Shown here: one piece after another, positions 1-8,700 of the stretch
Numbering within the stretch: the stretch's first letter is position 1
Layout of the letters: each line of letters starts with the position of its first letter
Assembly: GCA_022711465.1 (NCBI GenBank)
Contig: JAKLEZ010000001.1
Coordinates: forward strand, 1 to 64,000
Length of the DNA: 64,000 nucleotides
Direction of reading: 5' to 3'
From: Planctomycetota bacterium
GTDB lineage: Bacteria; Planctomycetota; Phycisphaerae; UBA1845; PWPN01
The notes under the pieces: generated by a model
The model's database searches: none
What the model saw: only the letters and a program-made list of their open reading frames with translations
What the model was told of the DNA's origin: nothing
Translations under genes and position numbers: made by a program

Positions 1-1
1 G

Positions 2-109
2 CCGTACGGCGACGAGGCCTGGACGCGGCGTACGGCGGTCAAGTTGGGCCTGGAAAGCAGCCTCCGCCCGGTCGGCCGGCCACGGAAGGTGACCGGGAAA
101 GCGGAATAA
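2..109 (+). CDS. C-terminal end of a RAYT (REP-associated tyrosine transposase), partial
   Basis: The frame starting at base 2 reads 35 codons to a TAA stop at 107-109. It contains EAWTRR, LGLESSLRP and then GRPRK. The phrase 'LGLES(T/S)LRP.GRPRK' just before the stop is the usual C-terminus of Y1_Tnp-type REP-associated transposases (IS200/IS605-like, HUH single-strand nucleases). Only the tail is here; the HUH and tyrosine motifs would lie upstream of the window. The stop codon lies inside the first copy of a 34-bp direct repeat, so gene end and candidate target sequence overlap. This agrees with the known habit of RAYT genes to be flanked by the REP-like sequences they act on. The call rests on a short motif, so it is moderately sure. 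Confidence 0.6.
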   Translation, partial: PYGDEAWTRRTAVKLGLESSLRPVGRPRKVTGKAE

Positions 110-167
110 TGGCTTCTGACCCCTTTTGCGTGCCCGGGAAAGCGGAATAATGGCTTCTGACCCCTTT
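93..167. repeat. Two direct copies of a 34-bp REP-like motif, 41-bp period
   Basis: Bases 93-126 and 134-167 are identical over 34 bp (CCGGGAAAGCGGAATAATGG followed by CTTCTGACCCCTTT). On the minus strand each reads AAAGGGGTCAGAAGCC and then ATTATTCCGC. Such GGGGTCAG-type strings are often seen beside RAYT transposases. The first copy contains the transposase stop codon and the second ends 21 bases before the stop of yifB. Confidence 0.7.
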
Positions 168-187
168 CCGTGCCTGGAATCCGCGGC

Positions 188-1717
188 CTACAGCTGCCGA
201 TCCAGCCTTCGGTACATGATCGCCTCGCTGACGTGCTCGGGGAGCAGATGCTCCTGGCCGGCGAGATCGGCAATGGTTCGGGCAACCCGCAGAATCTTGT
301 CGTGGGCCCGGGCGCTGAGGCCCAGCTCGGTCAGGGCTTGCCTCAGCAACTGCTCGCCGGCCTCGTCGAGCTTGCAGTACTTTCGCAACAGCCGCGAGGT
401 CATGCGGGCGTTGATCATCGTGCTCTGCTCGCCGAATCGGCGGCGCTGAATCTGACGGGCTCGGATCACCTGCTCGCGAAGCGAGGCGCTGTCGCTGCCG
501 TCACGCTCTCCACGCAGCTCACGGTAGGCGACCGGCGGGACCTCGATGTGGATATCGATCCGATCGATCAGCGGCCCGCTGATCCTCGACAGGTACTTGT
601 CGATCTGCGTCGGGCTGCACTTGCACGGCTTGTTCGGGTCCGTGAAGTAACCACACGGACAGGGGTTCATGGCCGCCACGAGCATGAACTGCGCCGGGAA
701 CGCCACCGCCGAATGCGACCGGGCAATGGTCACAACCCCGTCTTCGAGCGGCTGCCGAAGAGTCTCGAGGATCGTCCGGGGGAACTCGGGGAACTCGTCG
801 AGGAACAGCAACCCGTGATGGGCCAGTGAGACCTCGCCCGCCTGCGGAATGCTGCCCCCGCCAACCAGGGCCGGCCCGCTGGCCGAATGATGCGGCATGC
901 GCACGGGTCGGCGGGCCATGAGCGGCAGGCCCGGCGGAAGCTTACCGGCCGCCGAGTAGATCCGGGTCGTCTCCAACGACTCGGTCAGCGTCAGCGGAGG
1001 CAGAATCGTCGGCAACCTCTTGCTGAGCATGGTCTTGCCGGTTCCCGGCGGACCGATCAGCAGGACATTGTGCCCCCCGGCCGCGGCCAGGGTCAGGGCT
1101 CGCTTGGCGGATTCCTGTCCGCGCACCTCGGCGAAGTCCTCCTCGTAGCGCGAAGCGCGATCGAACACCGCCTGGATATCAACGGCCGTCGGCTCCAGCG
1201 GCAGCTGCTCGGTCAGGAAGCCCACCGCCTCGGCCAGCGTTTCGATCCCGATGACCTCGACGTCGGTGACCACGGCCGCCTCGGGGGCGTTGTCCCGCGG
1301 CACGATCACTCCGACCACACCCCGGTCGCGGGCCAACAGGGCCATGGACAGAGCCCCTTTGATCGGACGGACCCGACCGTCGAGGGCCAGCTCCCCTGCG
1401 ATCAGGTACCGCCCGACCCGTTCAGGTGTGCCCGTGTCGCCGCCGAAGATCATCCCCAACGCGATGGGCAGGTCGAAGGCCGGCCCTTCCTTCTTGATAT
1501 CCGCTGGGGCCAAGTTGATGACCGTCTTGTACTCCGGCCAGGAGTAGCCGGAGTTATTCAGGGCACTGTGCACCCGTTCCAGGCTTTCCTTCACCGCGGT
1601 GTCCGGCAAACCGACAATCGAGGTCTTTTCGAAGCCCCGAGGGGCAACGTCCACCTCCACCTCACAAGCCGTGGCCTCGATCCCGATCAACGCCATGCTT
1701 TGTAGACGTGCGAGCAT
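188..1717 (-). CDS. yifB: YifB/ComM-family magnesium-chelatase-like AAA+ ATPase
   Basis: Cytoplasmic AAA+ protein of 509 residues, the usual size for the YifB/ComM family. ComM members are hexameric helicases that promote branch migration during natural transformation; the role in planctomycetes is not established. Residues 1-180 form the ChlI-like N-terminal domain (opening MLARLQSMALIGIEA, typical of the family). Walker A GPPGTGKT is at 222-229 and Walker B LLFLDE at 303-308. A cysteine cluster (NPCPCGY, then CKC) is at about 351-367, a sensor/arginine-finger region (GPLIDRIDIH) is at about 381-390, and the family C-terminal helical domain follows. I see no Shine-Dalgarno before the ATG at 1717 or the in-frame ATG at 1696; 1717 is chosen because family members begin with this MLAxxxSAALxGI pattern. 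It is divergent from the GHL10 gene at 2102. Confidence 0.93.
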   Translation of the reverse strand: MLARLQSMALIGIEATACEVEVDVAPRGFEKTSIVGLPDTAVKESLERVHSALNNSGYSWPEYKTVINLAPADIKKEGPAFDLPIALGMIFGGDTGTPERVGRYLIAGELALDGRVRPIKGALSMALLARDRGVVGVIVPRDNAPEAAVVTDVEVIGIETLAEAVGFLTEQLPLEPTAVDIQAVFDRASRYEEDFAEVRGQESAKRALTLAAAGGHNVLLIGPPGTGKTMLSKRLPTILPPLTLTESLETTRIYSAAGKLPPGLPLMARRPVRMPHHSASGPALVGGGSIPQAGEVSLAHHGLLFLDEFPEFPRTILETLRQPLEDGVVTIARSHSAVAFPAQFMLVAAMNPCPCGYFTDPNKPCKCSPTQIDKYLSRISGPLIDRIDIHIEVPPVAYRELRGERDGSDSASLREQVIRARQIQRRRFGEQSTMINARMTSRLLRKYCKLDEAGEQLLRQALTELGLSARAHDKILRVARTIADLAGQEHLLPEHVSEAIMYRRLDRQL

Positions 1718-1970
1718 GGCGGGATTCTACAAGCCTTGGTTCGCCGTGCCAAAGGTCTGGGCGGTCGGAGCAGGTCAGGTGGATCTCGCTCAGCCTCGCG
1801 CCCTGTCGCGTGTGAGCATGACGGAATTGGGTCAGCCTCGACCTGCCCCGCCTCAGGCTCAGGGCCGCCGAAATTCCGTCGCCCGACATTTCGGAGGGTC
1901 CTTGAACTCGTGACGGACTCGCGTCTTGAGAGCGACCGGCACACGTTGGGCCCTGGCCCCGGGCGGTGCC
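1718..1970. other. Intergenic region without a recognisable gene
   Basis: Divergent spacer between yifB and the first GHL10 gene. Open frames here are shadows without family resemblance. I see nothing specific apart from the conserved 131-bp leader that begins at 1971. Confidence 0.5.
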
Positions 1971-2101
1971 GCGGCCCCGGCCTCATCGCTGAACTACAAT
2001 CTTGGGCGTGGCCTAGTAGCCGTTTCTCGGGTTGATCGACCAGACGGAGGCCGTGTCATCTCTCGCGATCGGTCGCCCAATAGCATGCAAAAGGAGGTCG
2101 T
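1971..2101 (+). promoter_or_regulatory. 5' leader of first GHL10 gene, duplicated at 3922-4052
   Basis: These 131 bases align without gaps to 3922-4052 upstream of the second GHL10 gene; by hand count about 78% are identical. Both end in the same strong ribosome site (AAAAGGAGG) six bases before ATG. TACAAT at 1995-2000 occupies the place of TATAAT at 3946-3951 in the other copy, a candidate -10 element; I see no good -35 at standard spacing. Confidence 0.55.
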
Positions 2102-3778
2102 ATGTGCTCCGCTGCTGCCTCCCGGTCTGTTCTTCTCCCCGTCGTCTTCCTGAGTAGCATTGGTCTTGCCGTCCTGCTGGCTGGATGCTCCATCGGGTGC
2201 ACAGAATGGCACGGGCGACACGGGGGATTCATGGGGCGAGATGCAACCGAGACGGACTCTGATCTGCCGCCGTTGCCGGATCACAGTCTCCGCGGCGTTT
2301 TCGTGGTGACCGCATACAATTTCGATTGGCCCAACCGCCCGGGCCTCAATCCACGCGTATTGAGCGACGAAATCCGCGCCGTCGTGGGGCGGACCAAGGA
2401 GTTGAACTGCAACGTCATTATTCTCCAAGTCCGAGCGTTCGGCGACCGCCTGCACCGATGGACGAGGCTTGCCAAGCCCGAACCCTGGTCCGTGGCCCTG
2501 AATCCCGGCAGCGACCGGGATCCAGACAAGAAACCAACGCCGGAGTACGATCCTCTCGGCGACTGGATCACACAGTGCCATTCCGCGGGGATCGAGCTGC
2601 ATGCCTGGGTCAATCCCTTTCGCGTCGACAGGCTTGTCAAGGATGCGAATGAAAAGCCCTATCCGCTCCTCGCATCCGAGAAATACGACACGGTTTACCT
2701 GGACTACACTCAGACCAACGTGCAGGACTATGTGATTGACGTCATCGATGACCTGCTCCGGTACCGAGCGAGGCGAGATGTCACCGCGGTGACTCCCGGC
2801 GGCGGCGCGCTCAAAGCGGCCAAAGGAGGCGACGGAATCGACGGTCTCTTGTTTGACCACAATCTGCCCAAGGGACACCATCACCGCGTGGCCGGCCGGA
2901 CCCCCACCATCTTTTCCTCTCCGCCTGACTACACCCAGCATCAGAAGCGGGTCAAATGGCTGGCCACGGAATACGGAGCGCCGACAGCGGGTCCGAACAG
3001 CATGGACGACTTCATCTTCAGAGCATTTCAGAAGGTGTACAAGGAGCATGGGCTTAAGTTCGGCATCAGCCCCAACCACGATGACGCTCAGGGCATGGAA
3101 TGGCTGAAGAAAGGCTGGATCAACTACGTTGTCCCCGAGCTCTACACGAAGGACCCGCCTGGAAGCGTCAAGCGGAAACTCGGGCCGTGGCTCGCCAACG
3201 TCCAACCGCAAACGGAGTTCACCCCGATCGTCGTTACTGGCTTGTGTACCACCCGGGTTCAATCACCTGAGGACTCGTCCAGCCAGCCCTGGTCGGGCAA
3301 GGACATCGCTGACCAGATGAAGGAAGCGAACGACGCCCGGAGCCGAACCGGTACCCGGACGTCGGGCGAGGCCCACTACTCATGGAGCGCGTTGCGGGCC
3401 CCCTGCTGCGGGGGCCCTCTCGACGCTCAGGATCCCCAGAACACGCTCGGAGAGTTGCTGCAGCATGAGTTCTACGTTCAGCCCGCGTTGGTCCCCAACT
3501 GTACGACGATCCCCGGCAAGACCCTGCCCGACAGACCGGTTGTGTTATTGAGACACGGCACAGCGCGCTGGAACCTGCCGGCCACTTCCCGGATCAGACC
3601 CCTGTTCTGGGCGGTCTGGCTACACGAGCGGCATTTACGGTGCTCAGGCTGGGGGCAGATGCAGGTCTTCGACGCCGCGGTCAGGGAACTACCTGTCCAG
3701 AACACGGTGGATCGAGTGGCGGTCAAGGTGATCGACCACTCCAACTGCGAGAGTGACTACGGCATCGGTTTGCGTTGA
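2102..3778 (+). CDS. GHL10-type (YngK/DUF187) glycoside-hydrolase-like lipoprotein, copy 1
   Basis: Predicted lipoprotein of 558 residues. The N-terminus is a signal peptide ending in the lipobox LLAGC (cysteine near residue 29), so the protein should be anchored in a membrane and act outside the cytoplasm. From about residue 60 it matches the GHL10 family of TIM-barrel glycosidase-like proteins: RGVFVVTAYNFDWP, then NVIILQVRAFGD, then YDPLGDWITQCH and IELHAWVNPFR, each on successive barrel strands. Later motifs are DGLLFDHN, LKFGISPNHDD and INYVVPELY. The C-terminal 130 residues are a smaller domain shared with copy 2. YngK-like proteins are thought to cleave cell-wall or other polysaccharides; the substrate here is unknown. 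ATG 2102 is fixed by AAAAGGAGG six bases upstream. A paralogue follows at 4053. Confidence 0.85.
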   Translation: MCSAAASRSVLLPVVFLSSIGLAVLLAGCSIGCTEWHGRHGGFMGRDATETDSDLPPLPDHSLRGVFVVTAYNFDWPNRPGLNPRVLSDEIRAVVGRTKELNCNVIILQVRAFGDRLHRWTRLAKPEPWSVALNPGSDRDPDKKPTPEYDPLGDWITQCHSAGIELHAWVNPFRVDRLVKDANEKPYPLLASEKYDTVYLDYTQTNVQDYVIDVIDDLLRYRARRDVTAVTPGGGALKAAKGGDGIDGLLFDHNLPKGHHHRVAGRTPTIFSSPPDYTQHQKRVKWLATEYGAPTAGPNSMDDFIFRAFQKVYKEHGLKFGISPNHDDAQGMEWLKKGWINYVVPELYTKDPPGSVKRKLGPWLANVQPQTEFTPIVVTGLCTTRVQSPEDSSSQPWSGKDIADQMKEANDARSRTGTRTSGEAHYSWSALRAPCCGGPLDAQDPQNTLGELLQHEFYVQPALVPNCTTIPGKTLPDRPVVLLRHGTARWNLPATSRIRPLFWAVWLHERHLRCSGWGQMQVFDAAVRELPVQNTVDRVAVKVIDHSNCESDYGIGLR

Positions 3779-3921
3779 TGCAAGTCCTGAGGCCCTGCCC
3801 GCGATCCTCGCGCCGCTGATCGCGGTCTTGCTGCCATGTCTGGCTGCGGCAAGGCATTGAGGACGGCGTGCAGGACCCGGCTGGTCGTGCACGGCGCGGT
3901 TGCCTGGCCTCCAACTGCGTT

Positions 3922-4052
3922 GCGGCCCCGGCCTCATCGTTGGACTATAATCTGGAGCTCGGTCTGGCAGTCGTCTCTCGGGGTGATCGGTTAGGCGGGT
4001 GCCGTGGCATCTCTTGCGATCGATCGCCCGCGTTCACGCAAAAGGAGGCCGT
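3922..4052 (+). promoter_or_regulatory. 5' leader of second GHL10 gene, with TATAAT candidate -10
   Basis: Gapless counterpart of 1971-2101. TATAAT at 3946-3951 is a perfect -10 hexamer, but no clear -35 lies 16-18 bases upstream. It ends with AAAAGGAGGCCGT directly before ATG 4053. Conservation of the leader between the two copies shows that the duplication included control sequences. Confidence 0.5.
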
Positions 4053-5768
4053 ATGCGCCCCCCTTCCACCTCCCCTCGCGTGGCTCCCGGCGTCAGTCTG
4101 CTCCGCTACGCCAGCCTTCTCATGCTGTTGGCCCCATGCTTCATCGCGTGTTCGCATCGCGTCGTCCGGCCGGAGAAGCCCCGTGCCCCGCGCGCCATGG
4201 AGGAGACCACCGATGCTCCACCGCGACCGGTCAGGCCGCCTGGTCCACGACCAGGGGGACCTGCCAACGATCTCCCACCCGAACCGGCCCATGAATTCCG
4301 CGGCATCTTCGTGGCGACTGCGTTCAACCTCGACTGGCCGAGCAGACCAGGCCTCCCCAAGAGCCTGTTGGCTCGTGAGATTCGCACTGTCGTGGGCCGA
4401 GCCAAGGAACTGCGCTGCAACGTCATCCTCCTGCAGGTTCGAGCCTTCGGAGACCGGATGCACGGGAGTAGCCGGCTTCCCAGGCCCGAGCGATGGTCAG
4501 TGGCTCTGCACCGCGGTGCCGATCGGGATCCGGACAGGGAGAGCCCGACGGCCGGGTATGATCCACTGGGAGACTGGATCACCCAGTGCCACGCCGCAGG
4601 AATCGAGCTTCACGCATGGGTCAATCCCTTTCGCGTGGACAGAATCGTGTTGGATGCGAACGGCAGTCCTCTCCCCCTCCTGGCCTCCGACGACTGCAAC
4701 ACGCTGTACCTGGACTACACGCAGACGAGCGTGCAGGACTACGTGATCAGCGTGATCGATGACCTGGTCAAGTACCGGACGGGACGCGGCGCGACCCTGA
4801 TGGAGCCCGGCGGCGGAATGCTCATGGCCATGGGAGGAGGCGACGGAATCGACGGCCTTCTGTTTGACCACAACCTGCCTGACAAACGCCGCCCCGCCGG
4901 GACCAGCCAACCATCTCCGATGCGGGCCGCCTCGACTCGCATGACCCAGCATCAGCGCGACGTCCAATCGCTGGCCTTGCGATCCAGGCAGCGCCCGGGC
5001 ACCAAGAGCCTCGACGACTTCATCCAGAGGGCGTTCAAGAAGGTCTATCTCGAGAACGGGCTGAAGTTCGGCATCAGCCCCGCCCACAGCGACGACAGGA
5101 GCATGAACTGGCTTCGCAACCGCCAAGTCAACTACGTCATTCCGGAACTCTATTTCCGAGGACCACAAGGCACCATCCACAAAAACCTCGGTAGATGGCT
5201 CAACCACGTCAAGCCAGGATCGGATTTCACCCCGATTGTCGTCGCCGGGCTGTTCACGGCCGGCGTTCAATCACCTGTGGCCGGATCGGGCGAGCCATGG
5301 TCGGGCAAGGAGATCGGGGACCAGATCACCGAGACCCGGTGGGCCGTAAACCCGCGCAGCCCGGTCGCGGCGGGACAAGCCCACTACGCGTGGCGGGCCC
5401 TGCGATCCCCGGCCGAGGGAGGCCCCCGAAGCACACTCGGAGACCTGCTCAGGAACGACCTGTATCGGCAGCCCGCGCTGGTTCCCGGCTGCACCGCGCC
5501 GCCCGGCAGCAGGCTGCCCGACACACCTGTTGTGTCACTGGTCCGAGGCACTGCCAAGTGGCATTTGCCTGCCCAGGCCAGAACCCGGGTCCGGTTCTGG
5601 GCGGTTTGGCTGCACGACTCCGGACCCCGGTCGTCCGGCTGGGGACCCATGCAGGTTCTCGACGGGTCCGTCAGCAGCCGCCCTGTCCCCGGAACGGTGA
5701 ATCGGGTGGCGGTGAAAGCGATCGATTACCACAACCGCGAAACGGACTACGGCCTGGCCGCCCCCTGA
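4053..5768 (+). CDS. GHL10-type (YngK/DUF187) glycoside-hydrolase-like lipoprotein, copy 2
   Basis: Predicted lipoprotein of 571 residues, closely related to the product of 2102-3778 and carrying the same motif order: RGIFVATAFNLDWP, NVILLQVRAFGD, YDPLGDWITQCH, IELHAWVNPFR, DGLLFDHN, LKFGISPAH and VNYVIPELY. The signal peptide ends at a lipobox (FIAC, cysteine near residue 34). The linker after the cysteine is longer and proline-rich (PPRPVRPPGPRP). The open frame extends upstream to 3999, but ATG 4053 is preferred because it has AAAAGGAGG at the right distance and aligns with the start of copy 1. The 3' end overlaps the 3' end of the convergent kinase gene by 22 bases. Probable role: extracytoplasmic polysaccharide processing, inferred from the family. 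Confidence 0.85.
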   Translation: MRPPSTSPRVAPGVSLLRYASLLMLLAPCFIACSHRVVRPEKPRAPRAMEETTDAPPRPVRPPGPRPGGPANDLPPEPAHEFRGIFVATAFNLDWPSRPGLPKSLLAREIRTVVGRAKELRCNVILLQVRAFGDRMHGSSRLPRPERWSVALHRGADRDPDRESPTAGYDPLGDWITQCHAAGIELHAWVNPFRVDRIVLDANGSPLPLLASDDCNTLYLDYTQTSVQDYVISVIDDLVKYRTGRGATLMEPGGGMLMAMGGGDGIDGLLFDHNLPDKRRPAGTSQPSPMRAASTRMTQHQRDVQSLALRSRQRPGTKSLDDFIQRAFKKVYLENGLKFGISPAHSDDRSMNWLRNRQVNYVIPELYFRGPQGTIHKNLGRWLNHVKPGSDFTPIVVAGLFTAGVQSPVAGSGEPWSGKEIGDQITETRWAVNPRSPVAAGQAHYAWRALRSPAEGGPRSTLGDLLRNDLYRQPALVPGCTAPPGSRLPDTPVVSLVRGTAKWHLPAQARTRVRFWAVWLHDSGPRSSGWGPMQVLDGSVSSRPVPGTVNRVAVKAIDYHNRETDYGLAAP

Positions 5769-8700
5769 CGAGACGATCGCACGAGCTCAGGGCGGCCCTG
5801 CTGCCCCGGCGACGCGCTCCCGTTCTGCTGGGCGGGAGCCGTCAGCAGTCGCCGGTGGGCCTGCGCGCCGGTCACCGCGTCCAGGCAGAGGCGAAGGTAA
5901 TTGGGCGGTGCTTCACGCCGGACTATCGCTTCGCGGAACTGATCGGCGGCTTCCTTCGTCTGGCCGAGTTGCCAGTAACAACGGGCCAGCGTGAGGGAGG
6001 GCACGTCGGCACCCCGGGCCCGGGCCTTCTCCAGGAAATCCAGGGCCCAGTCGTTGACGCCCCGGAATGCATACCATTCGCCCAGCGTTAGCAGCGCAGC
6101 ACCGTCGTCCGGATTAGCGCGCAGGGCTGAGGCCACTCCGTCAAGACGGGCCCCAAAGTCGAGATGGCACAGGGACCGGGAGGTATCCCAAAGACTGATC
6201 GACGACCCGCTGCTCGCCAGCACCGCATCGCCGGGTGGGACAACCGCCAGGGCATAGCTATAGGTGGGAAGGTGAGCCCCAAGTCTCAAGTCGCGCCCCC
6301 GTTTCGCGTCCCACATGCGGAGAGTCTGATCGCTGCCGACCGAGAACACGGTGCGATCTCCGCGCCCGTAACGTACGCCCCTCACTACCAGAGTCGGCCC
6401 GACAAACCGGCCTGCCTCCTCGCCGGCGATCAGATCCCAGAGATGAACGACCAAATCGTGCCCACTCGTGAGGGCGTGTTTCCCGTCCGCCGAGAAAGCC
6501 GCACAGTCCACGCTGGCAGACTTAGAGCCGGAAGAATAGCGAAGAAGGCGGCACTCTCCAGTCTCAGGCTGCCAGTAGTACACCTCACCCCTCTCATCAC
6601 CACAAATCGCATACCGCGAATCCGGAGATACAGCCACACAGGTGACCCGCCCCTTGCAGACCAACCGTTTCAGCTCACCGACCTCCGACCCGATCATCCG
6701 CCGAACCACAGTGTGATCGGGCTGGGAACTGAGGAAGAAGCGGCCATCGCGAGAGACCGCGGTGAAAGACCACCCCTCTCCACGAGTGCGTTGACCTTCA
6801 AAGGACCCTTTGCCAGCATACCGGTGGAGTTCATCGCCGCTCATGATGTCCCAGACTCGGCAGTTGCCTGCACTGTCCGCCGCAAAGAGGCGATCGCCGC
6901 CCGAGAGAATGGTGACGGTGTCGACGGGGCCAAGTTGCCCGTCGAAAGCCCTGAGGACGCGGAAGGTCGCTAAGTCACGGAGCCTCACGGATCCGGTTTG
7001 ATCACCACAAGCGAAGACCATGCCGTCGTCAGGGGCGCAATCCAGGCTGGTAACCGTTTTGGCTTCGCTGGCGATTGGAGCGTCGGCATTCTGCGTCAGG
7101 TCCCAGACCCTGAGGGTGCGGTCAATTCCCGCAGAGACGGCCCTCCGTCCATCGATTGTGACGGCTACGCCGCGTACACCGCCATCGTGCCCGGCGAGAA
7201 TGCGAGACGCCTCATAGCTGCCCCGGCTCCAGATCCTGAGGTTGCCGTCCAGGCTCCAGATCCTGACGCTGCCGTCCATCGAGCATGAGAGAGCCGTCTC
7301 CTCTCGGCCGACGAAGACAGCACCCCGCACTCCCGCGGTGTGACCCCTGAATGTGCGGATCTCCTGACCGGTTTGGACGTTCCAGAGCCTGAGGGTCTGG
7401 TCGAAGCTGGCCGACAGCACCCGATCCCCATCGGGAGAGAACGCGGCGCTGATCACGTATCCCGTGTGCCCGCTGAGTGTTTGCAGGACACGCCCGGTCG
7501 CCGAATCCCAAATCCAGATATCTCTCTCGTAGGTCGTTGCCAGGACGCGGCGGCCGTCGGGAGAGAAGGCAACGCCGTAATACGAACGGGGCTCCTTGTC
7601 CGAGGCCTTGAAGGATTGGATGATCTCTCTGCGATGGACGTCGCCCAATAGAACGGCTCCACCGGTGGTGGCCGGCACAAACAGGACGGACCGGCCGTCA
7701 GGGGAAAATGCCACGCCTCTGACCGGCCCGGTCTGTGTGAAGGCCGGTGGATCCTCGTCACCCGTCTCGACGTACCAGAGCCTGGCCTTTCTGTCCTCAC
7801 CGCCGGACAGGATGTATTTGCCATCAGGAGAGACGGCCAGGCAATGCACCGCCCCGGCGTGTCCGATGAACGTCCGGATCTCCCGGCCGGTGCGGACATC
7901 CCAGAGCCTGACCGTCCCGTCCTCCGAAGCGGAACAAGCACGCACCCCGTCCGGCAGCCAGGCAACGGCCATGAGGCCATCCAGATGGCCGCTGAGCGTC
8001 TGGATAGGTGCGTCGTACTCCCGAAAGGAACGGTACAGCCCCACCTCGGAGGGAAGAGGCGAAAGGCCAAGTCCCGTCAGGGCATCGCGGGCCCGCCGAA
8101 AGGCGGCGCGGGACGCCTGGCCTTGACCGGCGAGATGCAGGGCGGTGCCTTCTTCCAGTGCGCCGTCGGCATAGGCCGATTGGGCGGTGCGCTCACGGTC
8201 CTGGGCGAGGGCCCGCTCCTTGGCTACCTGGCCCAGCAGGATCAGGGCGACCAGCAGGCCGGTAGCCAACATCAGGACGAATCCTGCCGCCACGGCCACT
8301 GGCAGCCTGTATCGCTGCAAGTGCTTCCGCAGGATATAGAGCGGGCGGTCACGCTTGGCTTCGATGATCTCTCCGCCCAGATAATGCCCGATGTCGCGGG
8401 CGAGTGCCCCGGCCGTCTCATAGCGCCGCTCGCGCTCCTTGGACAGGCACTTGAGTACGATCGTATCGACGTCATCATCGATCTCGCGGCGAATGTTGCT
8501 CGGCTTGGCCGGCTCGGCTTTGACGATATCGTTCAGGAGTTCCAGCATGCTGCCGACAGAGCCGTACGGTGACTGGCCGGTGAGCATCTGGAACAGAACC
8601 ACGCCGAGGGAGTAGACATCGGTTCGGAGATCGATCTTCGCAGGCACCGCCTCGGCCTGTTCGGGCGCAGCCCAGGGCAGGCTGCCCATGAACTGGCCGG

